From Spirochaetota bacterium (lineage in GTDB: Bacteria; Spirochaetota; Brevinematia; DTOW01): a stretch of 35,405 nt of DNA. Below are positions 7,950-16,648 of the stretch, piece after piece. The notes below the pieces were generated by a model that was not told the DNA's origin, made no database searches, and worked only from the letters and a program-made list of their open reading frames with translations. The number at the start of each line of letters is the position of its first letter. Position 1 is the stretch's first letter. The translations under genes and the position numbers were made by a program. The stretch covers positions 1 to 35,405 of the forward strand of contig JANXAC010000016.1 in the NCBI GenBank assembly GCA_025061835.1, given 5' to 3'.

Positions 7950-8051
7950 ACTAACAAAATATTGAAAGAAAATACTTGAAAGTTTCACCAGACTTAAAAT
8001 TCCTATCATGAGTGTTAAGGAATTGAATAGAAAACTTTGGTAATTTTCGTA

Positions 8052-8057
8052 TATAAT
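8052..8057 (+). promoter_or_regulatory. -10 box directly before the TPR-GreA-kinase operon
   Basis: TATAAT at 8052-8057 lies eight bases before the ATG at 8066. No good -35 box is seen at the standard spacing, although TTGAAT at 8023-8028 is 23 bases upstream. There is no Shine-Dalgarno sequence, so the operon mRNA may be leaderless. Confidence 0.4.
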
Positions 8058-8065
8058 TCTACTTA

Positions 8066-9007
8066 ATGAATTATACATCCGTTTATGGGCTTATTAGGTC
8101 TGGTAAAATAACCGAAGCATTGAGAACTTTTGAGGAAATGTTAAGGAAGGCTTTTGATGAGGAGTCAGAATGTGGTATTAAGGTTATAAAATATGTTTTG
8201 TCAAAGATAAATAAGATAAAAAACATTGGTGATTACCACACCGTTGCAGATACTCTTGTATCCGAATGGAAGAATATAGTATCTTGGATAAATACCAATA
8301 ACTGTGGAAGATTTTCTGAACTAGTTGATGCTGTAAGATATTATATATTCTACGTTGCTTTGAAATATTATCAAGCAATCATTGAAAATATGGATATTAC
8401 TTCAAATGTTGTAGATGTTGACTTGATGATAAAGGTGAGTAAGTGCTACAGGGAGATTGGCGAGATTGATAAGTGTATAGAACTGCTTGAAGAAGTCAGA
8501 CAGTATGACTTGTATGACTCATCAGTTCTTGCGAACCTAGCGGATGCATACTTTGAAATAAGGGACACCGAAGCATCAAAGCTATTTTTCAGAGAGGCAT
8601 TCTTCTGGGATCCACAGAGGATTGATGTGTTTGATATGAAGTCTATGATCATAAAGAAACTAATCAAGATAGTTATGGATAACGGTTATAGAGGTGAAGA
8701 AGTGAGTGAGTGGATACCTATATACGGTGTTATTGAGAATATATTTGATGTAAGGAGAGAGTTATCTCAAGAGGAGGTTAATCTAATACTTGAGAGGGTT
8801 AAGTCTATGGAAAGCCAGTATAATTCAAATAGAAATTGGAGAAATATTTTGGAACCTAGACTTTTAAATAGCTATATATGGCTTATTGATTATTACTTCT
8901 TACAAGTTGAAGATTATGAAGTTGCAAGAAGTATTGGCAAAATATTACAGAAATTTTCTCCAAACATTTATAGCAAACTAAAGTTGGGGGTTTACAAATG
9001 GCTGTGA
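8066..9007 (+). CDS. Cytoplasmic TPR-like helical protein upstream of GreA-like protein
   Basis: The 313-residue protein lacks a signal peptide and is helical throughout. Its clearest TPR units are at ~130-200 (MIKVSKCYREIGEIDKCIEL and LANLADAYFEIRDTEASKLF). The remaining helices (VYGLIRSGKITEALRTFEEML at the start, YYFLQVEDYEVARSIGKIL near the end) fit degenerate repeats. No exact family is recognised. It is the first gene of a three-gene operon, and its stop overlaps the start of the GreA-like gene by 10 bases. A scaffold role for that protein or for the kinase two genes downstream is inferred from the tight linkage. Confidence 0.75.
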   Translation: MNYTSVYGLIRSGKITEALRTFEEMLRKAFDEESECGIKVIKYVLSKINKIKNIGDYHTVADTLVSEWKNIVSWINTNNCGRFSELVDAVRYYIFYVALKYYQAIIENMDITSNVVDVDLMIKVSKCYREIGEIDKCIELLEEVRQYDLYDSSVLANLADAYFEIRDTEASKLFFREAFFWDPQRIDVFDMKSMIIKKLIKIVMDNGYRGEEVSEWIPIYGVIENIFDVRRELSQEEVNLILERVKSMESQYNSNRNWRNILEPRLLNSYIWLIDYYFLQVEDYEVARSIGKILQKFSPNIYSKLKLGVYKWL

Positions 9008-11718
9008 TGGAGTTAGATTATAAAGAAGAGATAATAAAACTCTTCAATGAAGAAAGACTTTCAAAGCATTCTCTTGACGATTACTCAAGAAAGGATCTTG
9101 TGAAGATTGAATCTATCGTTGATCAGGCGATCTCTTTGGGTGAGGATAAGGAACTGTTATCACTTTGCGATGAAAATATAAAAGATAACAACAACAGTAT
9201 CTTTGCGCTATATTCAGCGGGTCTTATACTGCTCAAGAAGGGTTCAATTGATACCTATTATATGCCAGAAGTTCTTTTGAGATTTAGCGAACACAAGAAA
9301 GTATCATTGTCTGTTTTCATAGCAGAGAAGATACTATCGTATAGGGAAGAAAAATATGCTCTTAAGTTGCTAGAGGAGTATTACAAAAATGAAAACCGTA
9401 AGGACGAACTGATTGACATAAAGGAAAGAATTGTTAGAGTAGATACCAAAGATGCTTACACCGCAAAATCTCTTGCTGAATACTACGAAGAAGAAGGTAA
9501 TACCAACAAAGCAGTTTATTACTACAAGATTGCTCTTGAGAGGTTTATACAATCAAAGAACTCTACTTCTGCTTCTTTAACATTTGAGAAGCTGATGTCT
9601 TTCCATTCGGCTCTTGATGTTAAGTATGTTTTGAATATCTCTTTGAGGATGCTTGATATGATGGCTCATGATAAGATAGGAAAACTTCTTCACAAGTTCG
9701 CCATCTACTTCAAGAAGAAGGAAGCCTATGATAAATCACTTGAAATATTGAAGTTCGTAATATCAAGATGCACTCCGAATGACGCTGGCGTCAAGAATGA
9801 TCTGAGAGAGGTATATGAGTCAATATACCAAAACCACTCTCTTCTTCCAAAATACTTCAACGAATTCGCAGAGTTTATGAAACGAAGACTACACTCAAGC
9901 ATAAGGGTGAATTACAACGAGATAATAGACAAACTCAACGAGCTTGAGAAGAAGTTGAGGTTTGATGTTGGCGTTTATGTGTATCACAAGAACTTTGGAG
10001 TTGGTATTATAACTGACATACAAGATGATTGGTTAGTGATAGACTTCGTTAAGAAAAAGCAACATAGAATGTATAGTAACATTGCATTTTATTCGCTTGA
10101 TGTCTTGTCTCAAGAGGATATTAGAGTATGGAGAGAGTATAAAAAGGATGAACTTAAAAAACTTATTCAGAATTATTCCCCAGAGGTTATTAAGATGGTG
10201 CTTATATCTCTTGGAGGACAAGGTAATGTGAAGGAGATAAAAGAAGTCTTATCTACCATCATTCCAAACGAAGATGTATCAGATTTTTGGAACAAAGTTA
10301 GGCATTCCTTAAGTCAAGTGAATGTCATTGTCTCACCTGAGAGTAAAACTACTTATATTTACATAGGTGAGAGGAAGGTAGAAGAGGATATAAAAGAGAA
10401 GATAAATAGCCTTCCTACATTTGAGGAGAAAATAAAATTCATTTACAACTTCCTACAGCAGATAGACACACTCAATGTTCCTCAAGCGGTGCCAATAGTT
10501 GAATTCCTCACAAACACTGTCTTGGAGTCTCAAAATAAATTTGAGATCATTGAAGCAGGAATTTTACTTACGCTTAAATATTCTGAGACAAGTAGAGAAG
10601 TAAGAGAAAAGATAATACATGTGGTTAGTAGTATGAATGCAGATGAAGTAATTGATTTCGTCAAAGCAGTTGAGATGAACGAGGTAAGACGAGGATTATT
10701 GAACATAATTAAAACCGTATTCAGTGATTGGACTAATGTGTTTGTTAGAGTTTTCTTCGCTGTTGACACGGTTAGGTTAAACAACTATATCCTTTCAGAA
10801 CTTGTTAGTTATGACAAGTCTGACGCTATTAGAGATATAGTTGATAAAATAATAAATTCTGTTAAGAGTCCTGCAGGGAATAGGTTCAAAGTATATTCAA
10901 AGTTTATGTGGTTTGCTAAAATGGTTTTCCAGAAAGAGTATGACGAAGTTTTCAAAAGCATTGGAGTGAATAAGGTTGATGTTCTTATGACTGTCGCGAA
11001 CATAATATCTTCTATACAGTATAGTTTTGAAGAGAGAGGAGAGAAAGGTGTATCTAGAAGAATTTACCTAATGGCTAAGGAAGTATTCAGCAACTATCAG
11101 GAAATTGAAAGAGTGATATTAGAGTCTGGTAAGGACACCTCGTTTGTCCTACTCTCATACATCCAAGAGTTTGAACTACTTGAGCCAAAAGAACTATCAA
11201 CATTGAGACAGAAGTTGTATTATAAGCATCCAGACCTCAAGTATATGGAGGATACAAGAGATAGGAGAAGTCCGTATATGATTACCAAATCTGCCTATGA
11301 AAAGATAAGGGAAGAATATAATAGACTCCTTAACGAGGAACTACCAAAGATATCAAAAATGGTTTCAACAAACCCAACACCAGAACTCCTTGAGAAGGAA
11401 GAAGAACTCAAGGCTATCATTGAGCAACTCTCTAAAGAACTTGTTGAGTATAAGGTTATTAATCCGGACGCTGTCTCAAGGAACTATGTTGATGTTGGTA
11501 CGAAAGTGGTTCTTAAGTCAAAGAGAACTGGTGAAGAGATTACTTATCATATACTTGGGGATAAGGAAGCAAATGTGGAGAAGAATATAATTTCTTACAG
11601 GTCTCCTTTTGGTGTAAAGTTGATTGATAAGGAGGTAGGGGATACTGTCCAGATCAATGTAAAGGGCGTTGATGAGGAGTTTCAAATTAAGTCAATATCT
11701 CTTTCAGAGTATGTCTGA
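8998..11718 (+). CDS. greA: Giant GreA-like transcription factor: TPR-rich region, CarD/Tudor-like module and C-terminal GreA domain
   Basis: GreA factors reach through the RNA polymerase secondary channel and stimulate cleavage of backtracked RNA. This 906-residue protein is about six times the usual length, like the long GreA proteins I know from Borrelia and Treponema. Residues ~1-315 are helical with TPR-like units (for example SLAEYYEEEGNTNKAVYYYK at 158-177). Residues ~322-360 (VGVYVYHKNFGVGIITDI, then DWLVIDF) look like a CarD/Tudor-type SH3 barrel. Residues ~370-750 are helical. Residues 760-822 form the GreA coiled coil and 833-906 the FKBP-like GreA_C domain (GTKVVLKSKRTGEEITYHI, ANVEKNIISYRSPFG). 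The coiled coil is about 10 residues short and lacks the acidic DLSEN-type tip. GGGGG precedes the ATG by seven bases. The gene overlaps both neighbours. Confidence 0.85.
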   Translation: MAVMELDYKEEIIKLFNEERLSKHSLDDYSRKDLVKIESIVDQAISLGEDKELLSLCDENIKDNNNSIFALYSAGLILLKKGSIDTYYMPEVLLRFSEHKKVSLSVFIAEKILSYREEKYALKLLEEYYKNENRKDELIDIKERIVRVDTKDAYTAKSLAEYYEEEGNTNKAVYYYKIALERFIQSKNSTSASLTFEKLMSFHSALDVKYVLNISLRMLDMMAHDKIGKLLHKFAIYFKKKEAYDKSLEILKFVISRCTPNDAGVKNDLREVYESIYQNHSLLPKYFNEFAEFMKRRLHSSIRVNYNEIIDKLNELEKKLRFDVGVYVYHKNFGVGIITDIQDDWLVIDFVKKKQHRMYSNIAFYSLDVLSQEDIRVWREYKKDELKKLIQNYSPEVIKMVLISLGGQGNVKEIKEVLSTIIPNEDVSDFWNKVRHSLSQVNVIVSPESKTTYIYIGERKVEEDIKEKINSLPTFEEKIKFIYNFLQQIDTLNVPQAVPIVEFLTNTVLESQNKFEIIEAGILLTLKYSETSREVREKIIHVVSSMNADEVIDFVKAVEMNEVRRGLLNIIKTVFSDWTNVFVRVFFAVDTVRLNNYILSELVSYDKSDAIRDIVDKIINSVKSPAGNRFKVYSKFMWFAKMVFQKEYDEVFKSIGVNKVDVLMTVANIISSIQYSFEERGEKGVSRRIYLMAKEVFSNYQEIERVILESGKDTSFVLLSYIQEFELLEPKELSTLRQKLYYKHPDLKYMEDTRDRRSPYMITKSAYEKIREEYNRLLNEELPKISKMVSTNPTPELLEKEEELKAIIEQLSKELVEYKVINPDAVSRNYVDVGTKVVLKSKRTGEEITYHILGDKEANVEKNIISYRSPFGVKLIDKEVGDTVQINVKGVDEEFQIKSISLSEYV

Positions 11719-12908
11719 TGAAAGATGATCTAGGTCAAATACTAAAGAATGCGATTGAAAGAATAGAGAAAATACCTACTACAACTATTTTAAAACTACT
11801 TGAGACCCTCAATATTGAGAGAGAAAGATTTCTTGACCTGTTTAACTTTGCCTTGAGAAGAGCGGTGTGTATAGTTGATAAGAATTGCAATCCTTACTAC
11901 TATAACGATCTATGCCTTAAATGGGGAATAATGTATAGGGATGAAGAAAAAAAGTTAATGTATAATTCTACTTTTTTAGATACTATCAAAAGTGTTATAT
12001 TTAAAGTGAATGAAGAAAGGTTGAACTATTATAGTGTAAATGTTTCTGTTGGGACTGGAGAAGGTTCTAGTGCTATTCTTGGTGAGAGATTCTTTAGAGT
12101 TGAATGTTCTACAAAAAACTTTAGCGAGTTCTTTGTGATCATAAGTGATATAACTTACGAGTCTCTTGAGAGTATCAATAGATATCAAGAAGATTCAATT
12201 GCTTCACTGTCCAATGTTGTCTATGGTATTGCTCACGAGATAAAAAACCCTCTTTCGGCGATATACCTACACGCAAATGTTGTTAAGAAGATGATTGAAA
12301 AGTCAAAAGTTGATAGGAACTATGTCTCAACCGAGATAAATATAATTCTTTCAGAGATAGATAGACTCAATAGGATTGTGAATGACCTTATGTTCTCCCT
12401 AAGACCATACAAGTACAAAGAGAAGTATGAAAATATAAACGACATAGTTAAAGAAGTAGTTGAAGTTTTCTTACCTGAGATGAGAGAGAAGATGATCTCT
12501 GTTGAGATTATGAGTGATGAGAGTATTCCTTTGGTTTTATGCGATAGGGATTTAATAAAACAAGTCTTCCAAAACCTCCTTAAAAACTCAATAGAAGCAC
12601 TTAGTGACAGTGGTGGAAATATATGGGTCAAAACATACTTTCATAGCAGGGTTGATGGAGATTTTGTGGTTGTTGAATTTAAAGACAATGGTGTTGGGAT
12701 ACCTGATGAGATAAAACACAGAATATTTGAACCATTCTTCACAACCAAAGAGAACGGTAACGGACTTGGGCTTAGTATAGTGTATAGGATTATCAAGGCT
12801 CATAAAGGATTTATTGATTTTCACTCAAAGAAAAATGAGACTGTTTTTAGAGTGTTTCTACCGGTTTCTGTCGGTGTAAGAGAACTAGGTTATAATAGAA
12901 AACAATGA
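11718..12908 (+). CDS. Soluble PAS-type sensor histidine kinase
   Basis: The 396-residue protein has no membrane segment. Residues ~35-150 resemble a PAS sensor (RAVCIVDKNCNPYYYNDLCL, ending FFVIISDIT). Kinase motifs are complete: H-box GIAHEIKNPLSAIYLHA with phospho-acceptor H173, N-box FQNLLKNSIEAL (~284-295), G1 DNGVGIPD (323-330), F-box FEPFFTT (337-343) and G2 GNGLGLSI (347-354). The NtrB-like HEIKNPL sequence suggests a kinase of the nitrogen/NtrB class. The start codon overlaps the GreA-like stop as TGATG, so translation is coupled. No response regulator is encoded in the window, so its partner lies elsewhere. The linkage to a GreA-like protein suggests a link to transcription control, which is inference. 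Confidence 0.9.
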   Translation: MKDDLGQILKNAIERIEKIPTTTILKLLETLNIERERFLDLFNFALRRAVCIVDKNCNPYYYNDLCLKWGIMYRDEEKKLMYNSTFLDTIKSVIFKVNEERLNYYSVNVSVGTGEGSSAILGERFFRVECSTKNFSEFFVIISDITYESLESINRYQEDSIASLSNVVYGIAHEIKNPLSAIYLHANVVKKMIEKSKVDRNYVSTEINIILSEIDRLNRIVNDLMFSLRPYKYKEKYENINDIVKEVVEVFLPEMREKMISVEIMSDESIPLVLCDRDLIKQVFQNLLKNSIEALSDSGGNIWVKTYFHSRVDGDFVVVEFKDNGVGIPDEIKHRIFEPFFTTKENGNGLGLSIVYRIIKAHKGFIDFHSKKNETVFRVFLPVSVGVRELGYNRKQ

Positions 12909-12917
12909 AGATCACAC

Positions 12918-13793
12918 TTACCTAACGAAATCTCTTAATGCAACGGCAATGTCATTTAGATTTCTTGATAGCTTCTCAAGATTACTTATCAAGTTGTTTA
13001 TGTCTTTGCGATTGTTGTTAATATCACCAGTTATCTGAGATACATCATAAGTTATCTTATCAACATTCTTGAGTATATCTTTAATATCTTCATTTTTAAG
13101 AACTACTTCTAGTTCATTAAGAACATCATTGAGTTCCTTTATCATAACTGGTAGATCCTTGCTTACCATGGCATCAACGGATGGAAGTGTTGTTTTATTA
13201 AGCCTTGTAATAGAGGTATTAACGCTCTCCAAGATCTCATTCACATTGTTAAGTATCTTCTCCAGGTCACCACCTTCTCCGATATAATCAAGCAGGAATG
13301 ATGTTATGAGCGATACATTGTTGATTATTCGGTTTATATCTTCCTGTGGTGAATAGTATCCTTTGAGTTTAGAGAGTATCTTGCCTTCGTAGGTATCGGT
13401 AGAATATACCAGATCACCTTCTTTAAGGATTGTGCTTTGCTCGCTACCAGGTAGTATTTCAAACTTCCTACCCCCAAGGAGTTCGGAAGTAACAATGAAG
13501 AGTGAGTCTTGTCTCATCTTGTTAGTATATTCAGAGTATATGTAGAAGGATACTTTGAATGTATCATCAGACTGTATTGAAATATCTGAAATTTTACCTA
13601 CAACTGTGCCCTTGTAGAGTATCTTCTTGCCGGGTGTTACATCAGAAGCGCTGTTAAGAATGGTATAGTATCTCACAGATGGTCTGAACCACTCATTTGC
13701 ACGACCGATGAAAAGGATAAGAATGAAAAACAACACCGCGACTATAACAGAGGTTATTCCTACTACCTTTTCTATCCAACTGAACTTATACAT
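12918..13793 (-). CDS. MCE/MlaD-domain protein, membrane anchored
   Basis: MCE proteins form hexameric rings in the periplasm that carry lipids between inner and outer membranes, usually with an MlaE permease and MlaF ATPase. This 291-residue protein has one N-terminal membrane helix (~10-32) and a MCE domain at ~38-116 (YYTILNSASDVTPGKKILYKG, VVGKISDISI, and LLGGRKFEILPG). A long helical tail with coiled-coil character follows (~150-291), rich in N, D, L and I. Single-domain length and tail are typical of MlaD relatives. No mlaE or mlaF is next to it, so it is an orphan here. The promoter is well formed but the ATG is only six bases from the -10 box, so the mRNA is probably leaderless. Confidence 0.85.
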   Translation of the reverse strand: MYKFSWIEKVVGITSVIVAVLFFILILFIGRANEWFRPSVRYYTILNSASDVTPGKKILYKGTVVGKISDISIQSDDTFKVSFYIYSEYTNKMRQDSLFIVTSELLGGRKFEILPGSEQSTILKEGDLVYSTDTYEGKILSKLKGYYSPQEDINRIINNVSLITSFLLDYIGEGGDLEKILNNVNEILESVNTSITRLNKTTLPSVDAMVSKDLPVMIKELNDVLNELEVVLKNEDIKDILKNVDKITYDVSQITGDINNNRKDINNLISNLEKLSRNLNDIAVALRDFVR

Positions 13794-13799
13794 AGGTGA

Positions 13800-13828
13800 A
13801 TTATAAAAATTGATTCTGAAGAATTCAA
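13800..13828 (-). promoter_or_regulatory. Promoter of the MCE gene
   Basis: On the minus strand TTGAAT (13823-13828) and TATAAT (13800-13805) are 17 bases apart, a near-consensus sigma-70 promoter. The -10 box ends only six bases before the ATG at 13793, so predicted transcription begins at the start codon. Confidence 0.6.
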
Positions 13829-13931
13829 AAACACAATCATAAAAATTCTTTTTGCATCAACTTTACTAAATATCTACAAAACTTCTGGAAACGGATGTTA
13901 GATAGAATTCAAGGTATCTAATTGATTAAAA

Positions 13932-13937
13932 TACAAT
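13932..13937 (+). promoter_or_regulatory. -10 box of the phosphofructokinase gene
   Basis: TACAAT at 13932-13937 lies 19 bases before the ATG, leaving room for a leader with TTTTGGAGGG (ribosome binding site, 13942-13951). A TTCAAG at 13907-13912 is a weak -35 candidate at 19 bases. Confidence 0.35.
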
Positions 13938-13956
13938 AAAGTTTTGGAGGGTTGGT

Positions 13957-15000
13957 ATGAAGAGAATAGGAATATTAACAGGTGGAGGGGATGCACCCGG
14001 TTTGAATGGTGTAATCAAAGGTGCTTATTTAAGGATAAAGAGAGATCTACCTGATGTTGAGATTATAGGACTACTTGAGGGATGGAGAGGACTCCTAGAG
14101 AAGAAGTATGTAGTTCTGAAGTATGAGGATGTGAAGGATATACACAAAGAAGGTGGAACTATAATCGGTTCATCTAGAACTAATCCTTACAAGAATGAAG
14201 ATACTGTCAAGAAGGCTCATCAGAGTTTCAAAGAGCTAGGTTTAGATGCACTTATAGCAATAGGTGGAGAGGATACTCTCGGTGCAGCAAACAAGCTAGC
14301 AAAGGATGGTTTTCCTGTTGTAGGAGCACCAAAGACAATTGATAACGATCTTAATGTTACAGACTATACATTCGGTTTTGATACAGCAGTGAATATAGCG
14401 ATGGAAGCGATTGACAGACTGCATACAACAGCAAAATCACATAGAAGAGTAATGGTGGTTGAGATCATGGGAAGACACGCTGGTTGGATAACTCTTTGGT
14501 CTGGAATAGCAGGTGGATCACATATGGTATTGCTACCAGAAGAGGTTACAAAAATAACTGATGTTGCAGAATTTGTAAAGAAGAGACATCAAAAAGGTGA
14601 ACCATATACAATGATAGCAGTATCAGAAGGTGCTATACTTGATACCGGAGGAGCACCAAACTTCGTTTTTGAGGATGCAAAAACCGATGAATTTGGTCAT
14701 GTAAGGCTAGGTGGTATCGCAAAACAACTTGCAAAGTATATTGAGGAAACAACGGGTATTGAAACGAGGTATGTAGTATTGGGACATCTACAAAGAGGTG
14801 GGGCTCCAACAGCATTTGACAGGATACTATCACTAAGATTTGGTATCAATGTAGGTGAGTTAGTTCTAAAGAGAGATTGGGGGAAAATGGTAGCACTCAG
14901 AGGAACAGAGATTGTAGCAGTTCCACTCCAAGAAGCAGTCCAAGAACTTAAAGTGGTTCCAAAGAAAATAATTGATGAACTGAAAAGCATTCTATACTAA
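13957..15000 (+). CDS. pfp: 6-phosphofructokinase, probably pyrophosphate-dependent
   Basis: The enzyme phosphorylates fructose 6-phosphate to the 1,6-bisphosphate in glycolysis. The 347 residues carry all family motifs: ILTGGGDAPGLNGVI (6-20), GSSRTNP, GGEDT (103-107), PKTIDND (125-131) and MGRHAGWI (171-178). ATP-using bacterial PFKs have GGDGS and PGTIDND. The aspartate in GGEDT and the lysine in PKTIDND are the residues seen in PPi-dependent enzymes such as that of Amycolatopsis, so PPi use is predicted from sequence. PPi-PFKs are reversible and occur in spirochaetes. TTGGAGGG precedes the ATG at a normal distance. A small anchored-protein gene follows five bases after the stop, so the two probably form an operon. 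ATP specificity cannot be excluded without assay. Confidence 0.92.
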   Translation: MKRIGILTGGGDAPGLNGVIKGAYLRIKRDLPDVEIIGLLEGWRGLLEKKYVVLKYEDVKDIHKEGGTIIGSSRTNPYKNEDTVKKAHQSFKELGLDALIAIGGEDTLGAANKLAKDGFPVVGAPKTIDNDLNVTDYTFGFDTAVNIAMEAIDRLHTTAKSHRRVMVVEIMGRHAGWITLWSGIAGGSHMVLLPEEVTKITDVAEFVKKRHQKGEPYTMIAVSEGAILDTGGAPNFVFEDAKTDEFGHVRLGGIAKQLAKYIEETTGIETRYVVLGHLQRGGAPTAFDRILSLRFGINVGELVLKRDWGKMVALRGTEIVAVPLQEAVQELKVVPKKIIDELKSILY

Positions 15001-15005
15001 ATTTA

Positions 15006-15629
15006 ATGAACAGAACGCTAACAACACTTCTGGTTGTTTCTGCGGTCGTATTACTCATTCTGGCACTCCTACTAGGAGTGATAAATGAAGAAAATAGATT
15101 ACACACCGACTTTGTTAATGCTCTAAAGGACTACGATTACGAAAAAGCAAATCTAATACTGGATAAGATGTCAAACGTTAACATATCAAGATACTATCTT
15201 CTCAAGGGGGTCAAGGACCTCCTTGACGGTAATGAAAAGTCAGGTTTATCAAACCTATTTCTATCTTTATCTAACACAAAGTTAGGAGAGAAGGAAATAG
15301 CACTTTCAAAACTCCTCATTGGTCAATACTTACTTCTAGAAGTAGGAGATATAAAAGGTATTCAGTTCCTAACAGATGAAGGCTGTCAGAGATACTATAA
15401 GGAATATGCTGACTACACGCTTGGTGTCTATAATTTTAACAAAGAGAGTTATGATGAGGCATTGGATTTTCTAATAGGAGTTACTAATGCTAGAGATGAA
15501 AAGATGAAAAAAGACACACTACTAAGGTTGTATTTCATAAATATGCTTAAGTCTAACTATGTTGATGAAAGTTTGAAAAAACAACTCTCGGACTTTGAGA
15601 TTAGTCCAAAAGAATTACTAGGTAATTAG
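15006..15629 (+). CDS. Membrane-anchored helical (TPR-like) protein of unknown function
   Basis: The 207-residue protein has one N-terminal membrane helix (LTTLLVVSAVVLLILALLLGVI, ~5-26), probably leaving the rest in the periplasm. The soluble part is helical with repeat-like units (DFVNALKDYDYEKANLILDK at ~35-54; YADYTLGVYNFNKESYDEAL at ~137-156), suggestive of TPRs. No family is recognised. It begins five bases after the phosphofructokinase stop without a ribosome binding site, so it is probably translated by coupling from that mRNA. A metabolic link is not evident. Confidence 0.7.
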   Translation: MNRTLTTLLVVSAVVLLILALLLGVINEENRLHTDFVNALKDYDYEKANLILDKMSNVNISRYYLLKGVKDLLDGNEKSGLSNLFLSLSNTKLGEKEIALSKLLIGQYLLLEVGDIKGIQFLTDEGCQRYYKEYADYTLGVYNFNKESYDEALDFLIGVTNARDEKMKKDTLLRLYFINMLKSNYVDESLKKQLSDFEISPKELLGN

Positions 15630-15660
15630 TTGGGCCTAAAACTATAAACATCACATAACA

Positions 15661-16419
15661 CTACATTCCCATTATCTCATACCCAGCATCAACATATATT
15701 ACTTCACCTGTTATTCCCGATGAAAGGTCGCTTAGCAAAAATAGAGCAGTGTTAGCAACTTCATCTACATCTACATTTCTTTTTAAAGCAGATCTCTTTG
15801 GATACTCCTCATACATACTCATAAATCCACTTATGCCTCTCGCTGCGAGAGTTTTTATAGGGCCTGCGGATATGGCGTTACACCTTATACCTCTGGGTCC
15901 GAGATCGTAAGCAATATACCTAACACTTGACTCAAGTGCCGCTTTTGCAACACCCATAACATTGTAGTTAGGAACTGCCCTCACAGAACCTAGATATGTC
16001 ATTGTGATTATTGATCCATTATCGTTTAGGTAGTTTTCTGCTTCTTTGACTATCTTTACAAGAGAGTATGCACTTATGTCTAGTGCTATCTTGAAGGCTT
16101 CTCTCGTTGTGTCAATATACCTTCCCTGTAGGGCTTCTCTTGGAGCAAATGCTATGGAATGAACTATAAAGTCAATTTTGCCATACTTTTTGCCGACATA
16201 CTCAAAAAGTTTGGTAATATCTTCATCTTTTGACACATCACAAGCAAACATATCTGCGTTTATCTCGTTAGCAAGTTCTCTTATTTTATCCTCCTCTCCA
16301 AGATAAGATAGAAGTATTTGAGCTCCTTCGGAATGTAAAGTCTTTGAAATACCCCAAGCGATACTCCACTTGTTAGCAACACCAAAAACAACTCCCTTCT
16401 TCCCATCCATTATTCCCAT
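15661..16419 (-). CDS. fabI: Enoyl-[acyl-carrier-protein] reductase FabI
   Basis: FabI carries out the last reduction of each fatty-acid elongation cycle, reducing trans-2-enoyl-ACP with NAD(P)H. The 252 residues are of standard length. The N-terminal nucleotide-binding loop reads GVANKWSIAWGI (13-24), a clear FabI signature. The catalytic region has Y142, then Y152 and K159 in the order Y-x6-Y-x3... typical of FabI (TYLGSVRAVPNYNVMGVAKA). The product also has the HSIAFAP segment (87-93) and the SGITGEVIYVDAGY C-terminus. GGAGG precedes the ATG by seven bases (reverse complement of 16425-16430). No other fatty-acid synthesis gene is adjacent. It is transcribed convergently with the anchored protein gene and divergently from the ApbE-like gene. 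Confidence 0.95.
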   Translation of the reverse strand: MGIMDGKKGVVFGVANKWSIAWGISKTLHSEGAQILLSYLGEEDKIRELANEINADMFACDVSKDEDITKLFEYVGKKYGKIDFIVHSIAFAPREALQGRYIDTTREAFKIALDISAYSLVKIVKEAENYLNDNGSIITMTYLGSVRAVPNYNVMGVAKAALESSVRYIAYDLGPRGIRCNAISAGPIKTLAARGISGFMSMYEEYPKRSALKRNVDVDEVANTALFLLSDLSSGITGEVIYVDAGYEIMGM

Positions 16420-16444
16420 AGGCTACCTCCAAAAGTTCCTACAA

Positions 16445-16474
16445 ATGATAGATAAATCTATACCCGCAATTCAA
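16445..16474 (-). promoter_or_regulatory. Candidate fabI promoter
   Basis: On the minus strand TTGAAT (16469-16474) and TATCAT (16445-16450) are separated by 18 bases. Transcription would begin near 16438 and leave a leader with the good GGAGG site. Confidence 0.45.
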
Positions 16475-16491
16475 CTTTACTGTGGAGTTGA
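16471..16491. promoter_or_regulatory. Inverted repeat over the fabI -35 region, possible operator
   Basis: TCAACT (16471-16476) and AGTTGA (16486-16491) form a 6-bp inverted repeat with a nine-base centre that overlaps the -35 box of the fabI promoter. A repressor bound here would block polymerase. The repeat is short and chance is possible. Confidence 0.3.
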
Positions 16492-16648
16492 GTGATATCT
16501 AGGGGTTGAAGATAATGTTTTAGTGAATGTTTTATTTGGAGAGATAGGATCTTTACTGAAAGACATTAGAATTCGTTTTAGCAGAATATACTTGTTCTTA
16601 AATTTCCCCAAAGTATAAGTTCTTTGAAATGTCTTGTTAATTATTTAT

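Noticed and set aside
7950-8078. N-terminal extension of the KDPG-type aldolase
   Set aside because: The extra ~43 residues do not belong to the family and would overlap the divergent operon start; the ATG at 7949 gives the normal length.
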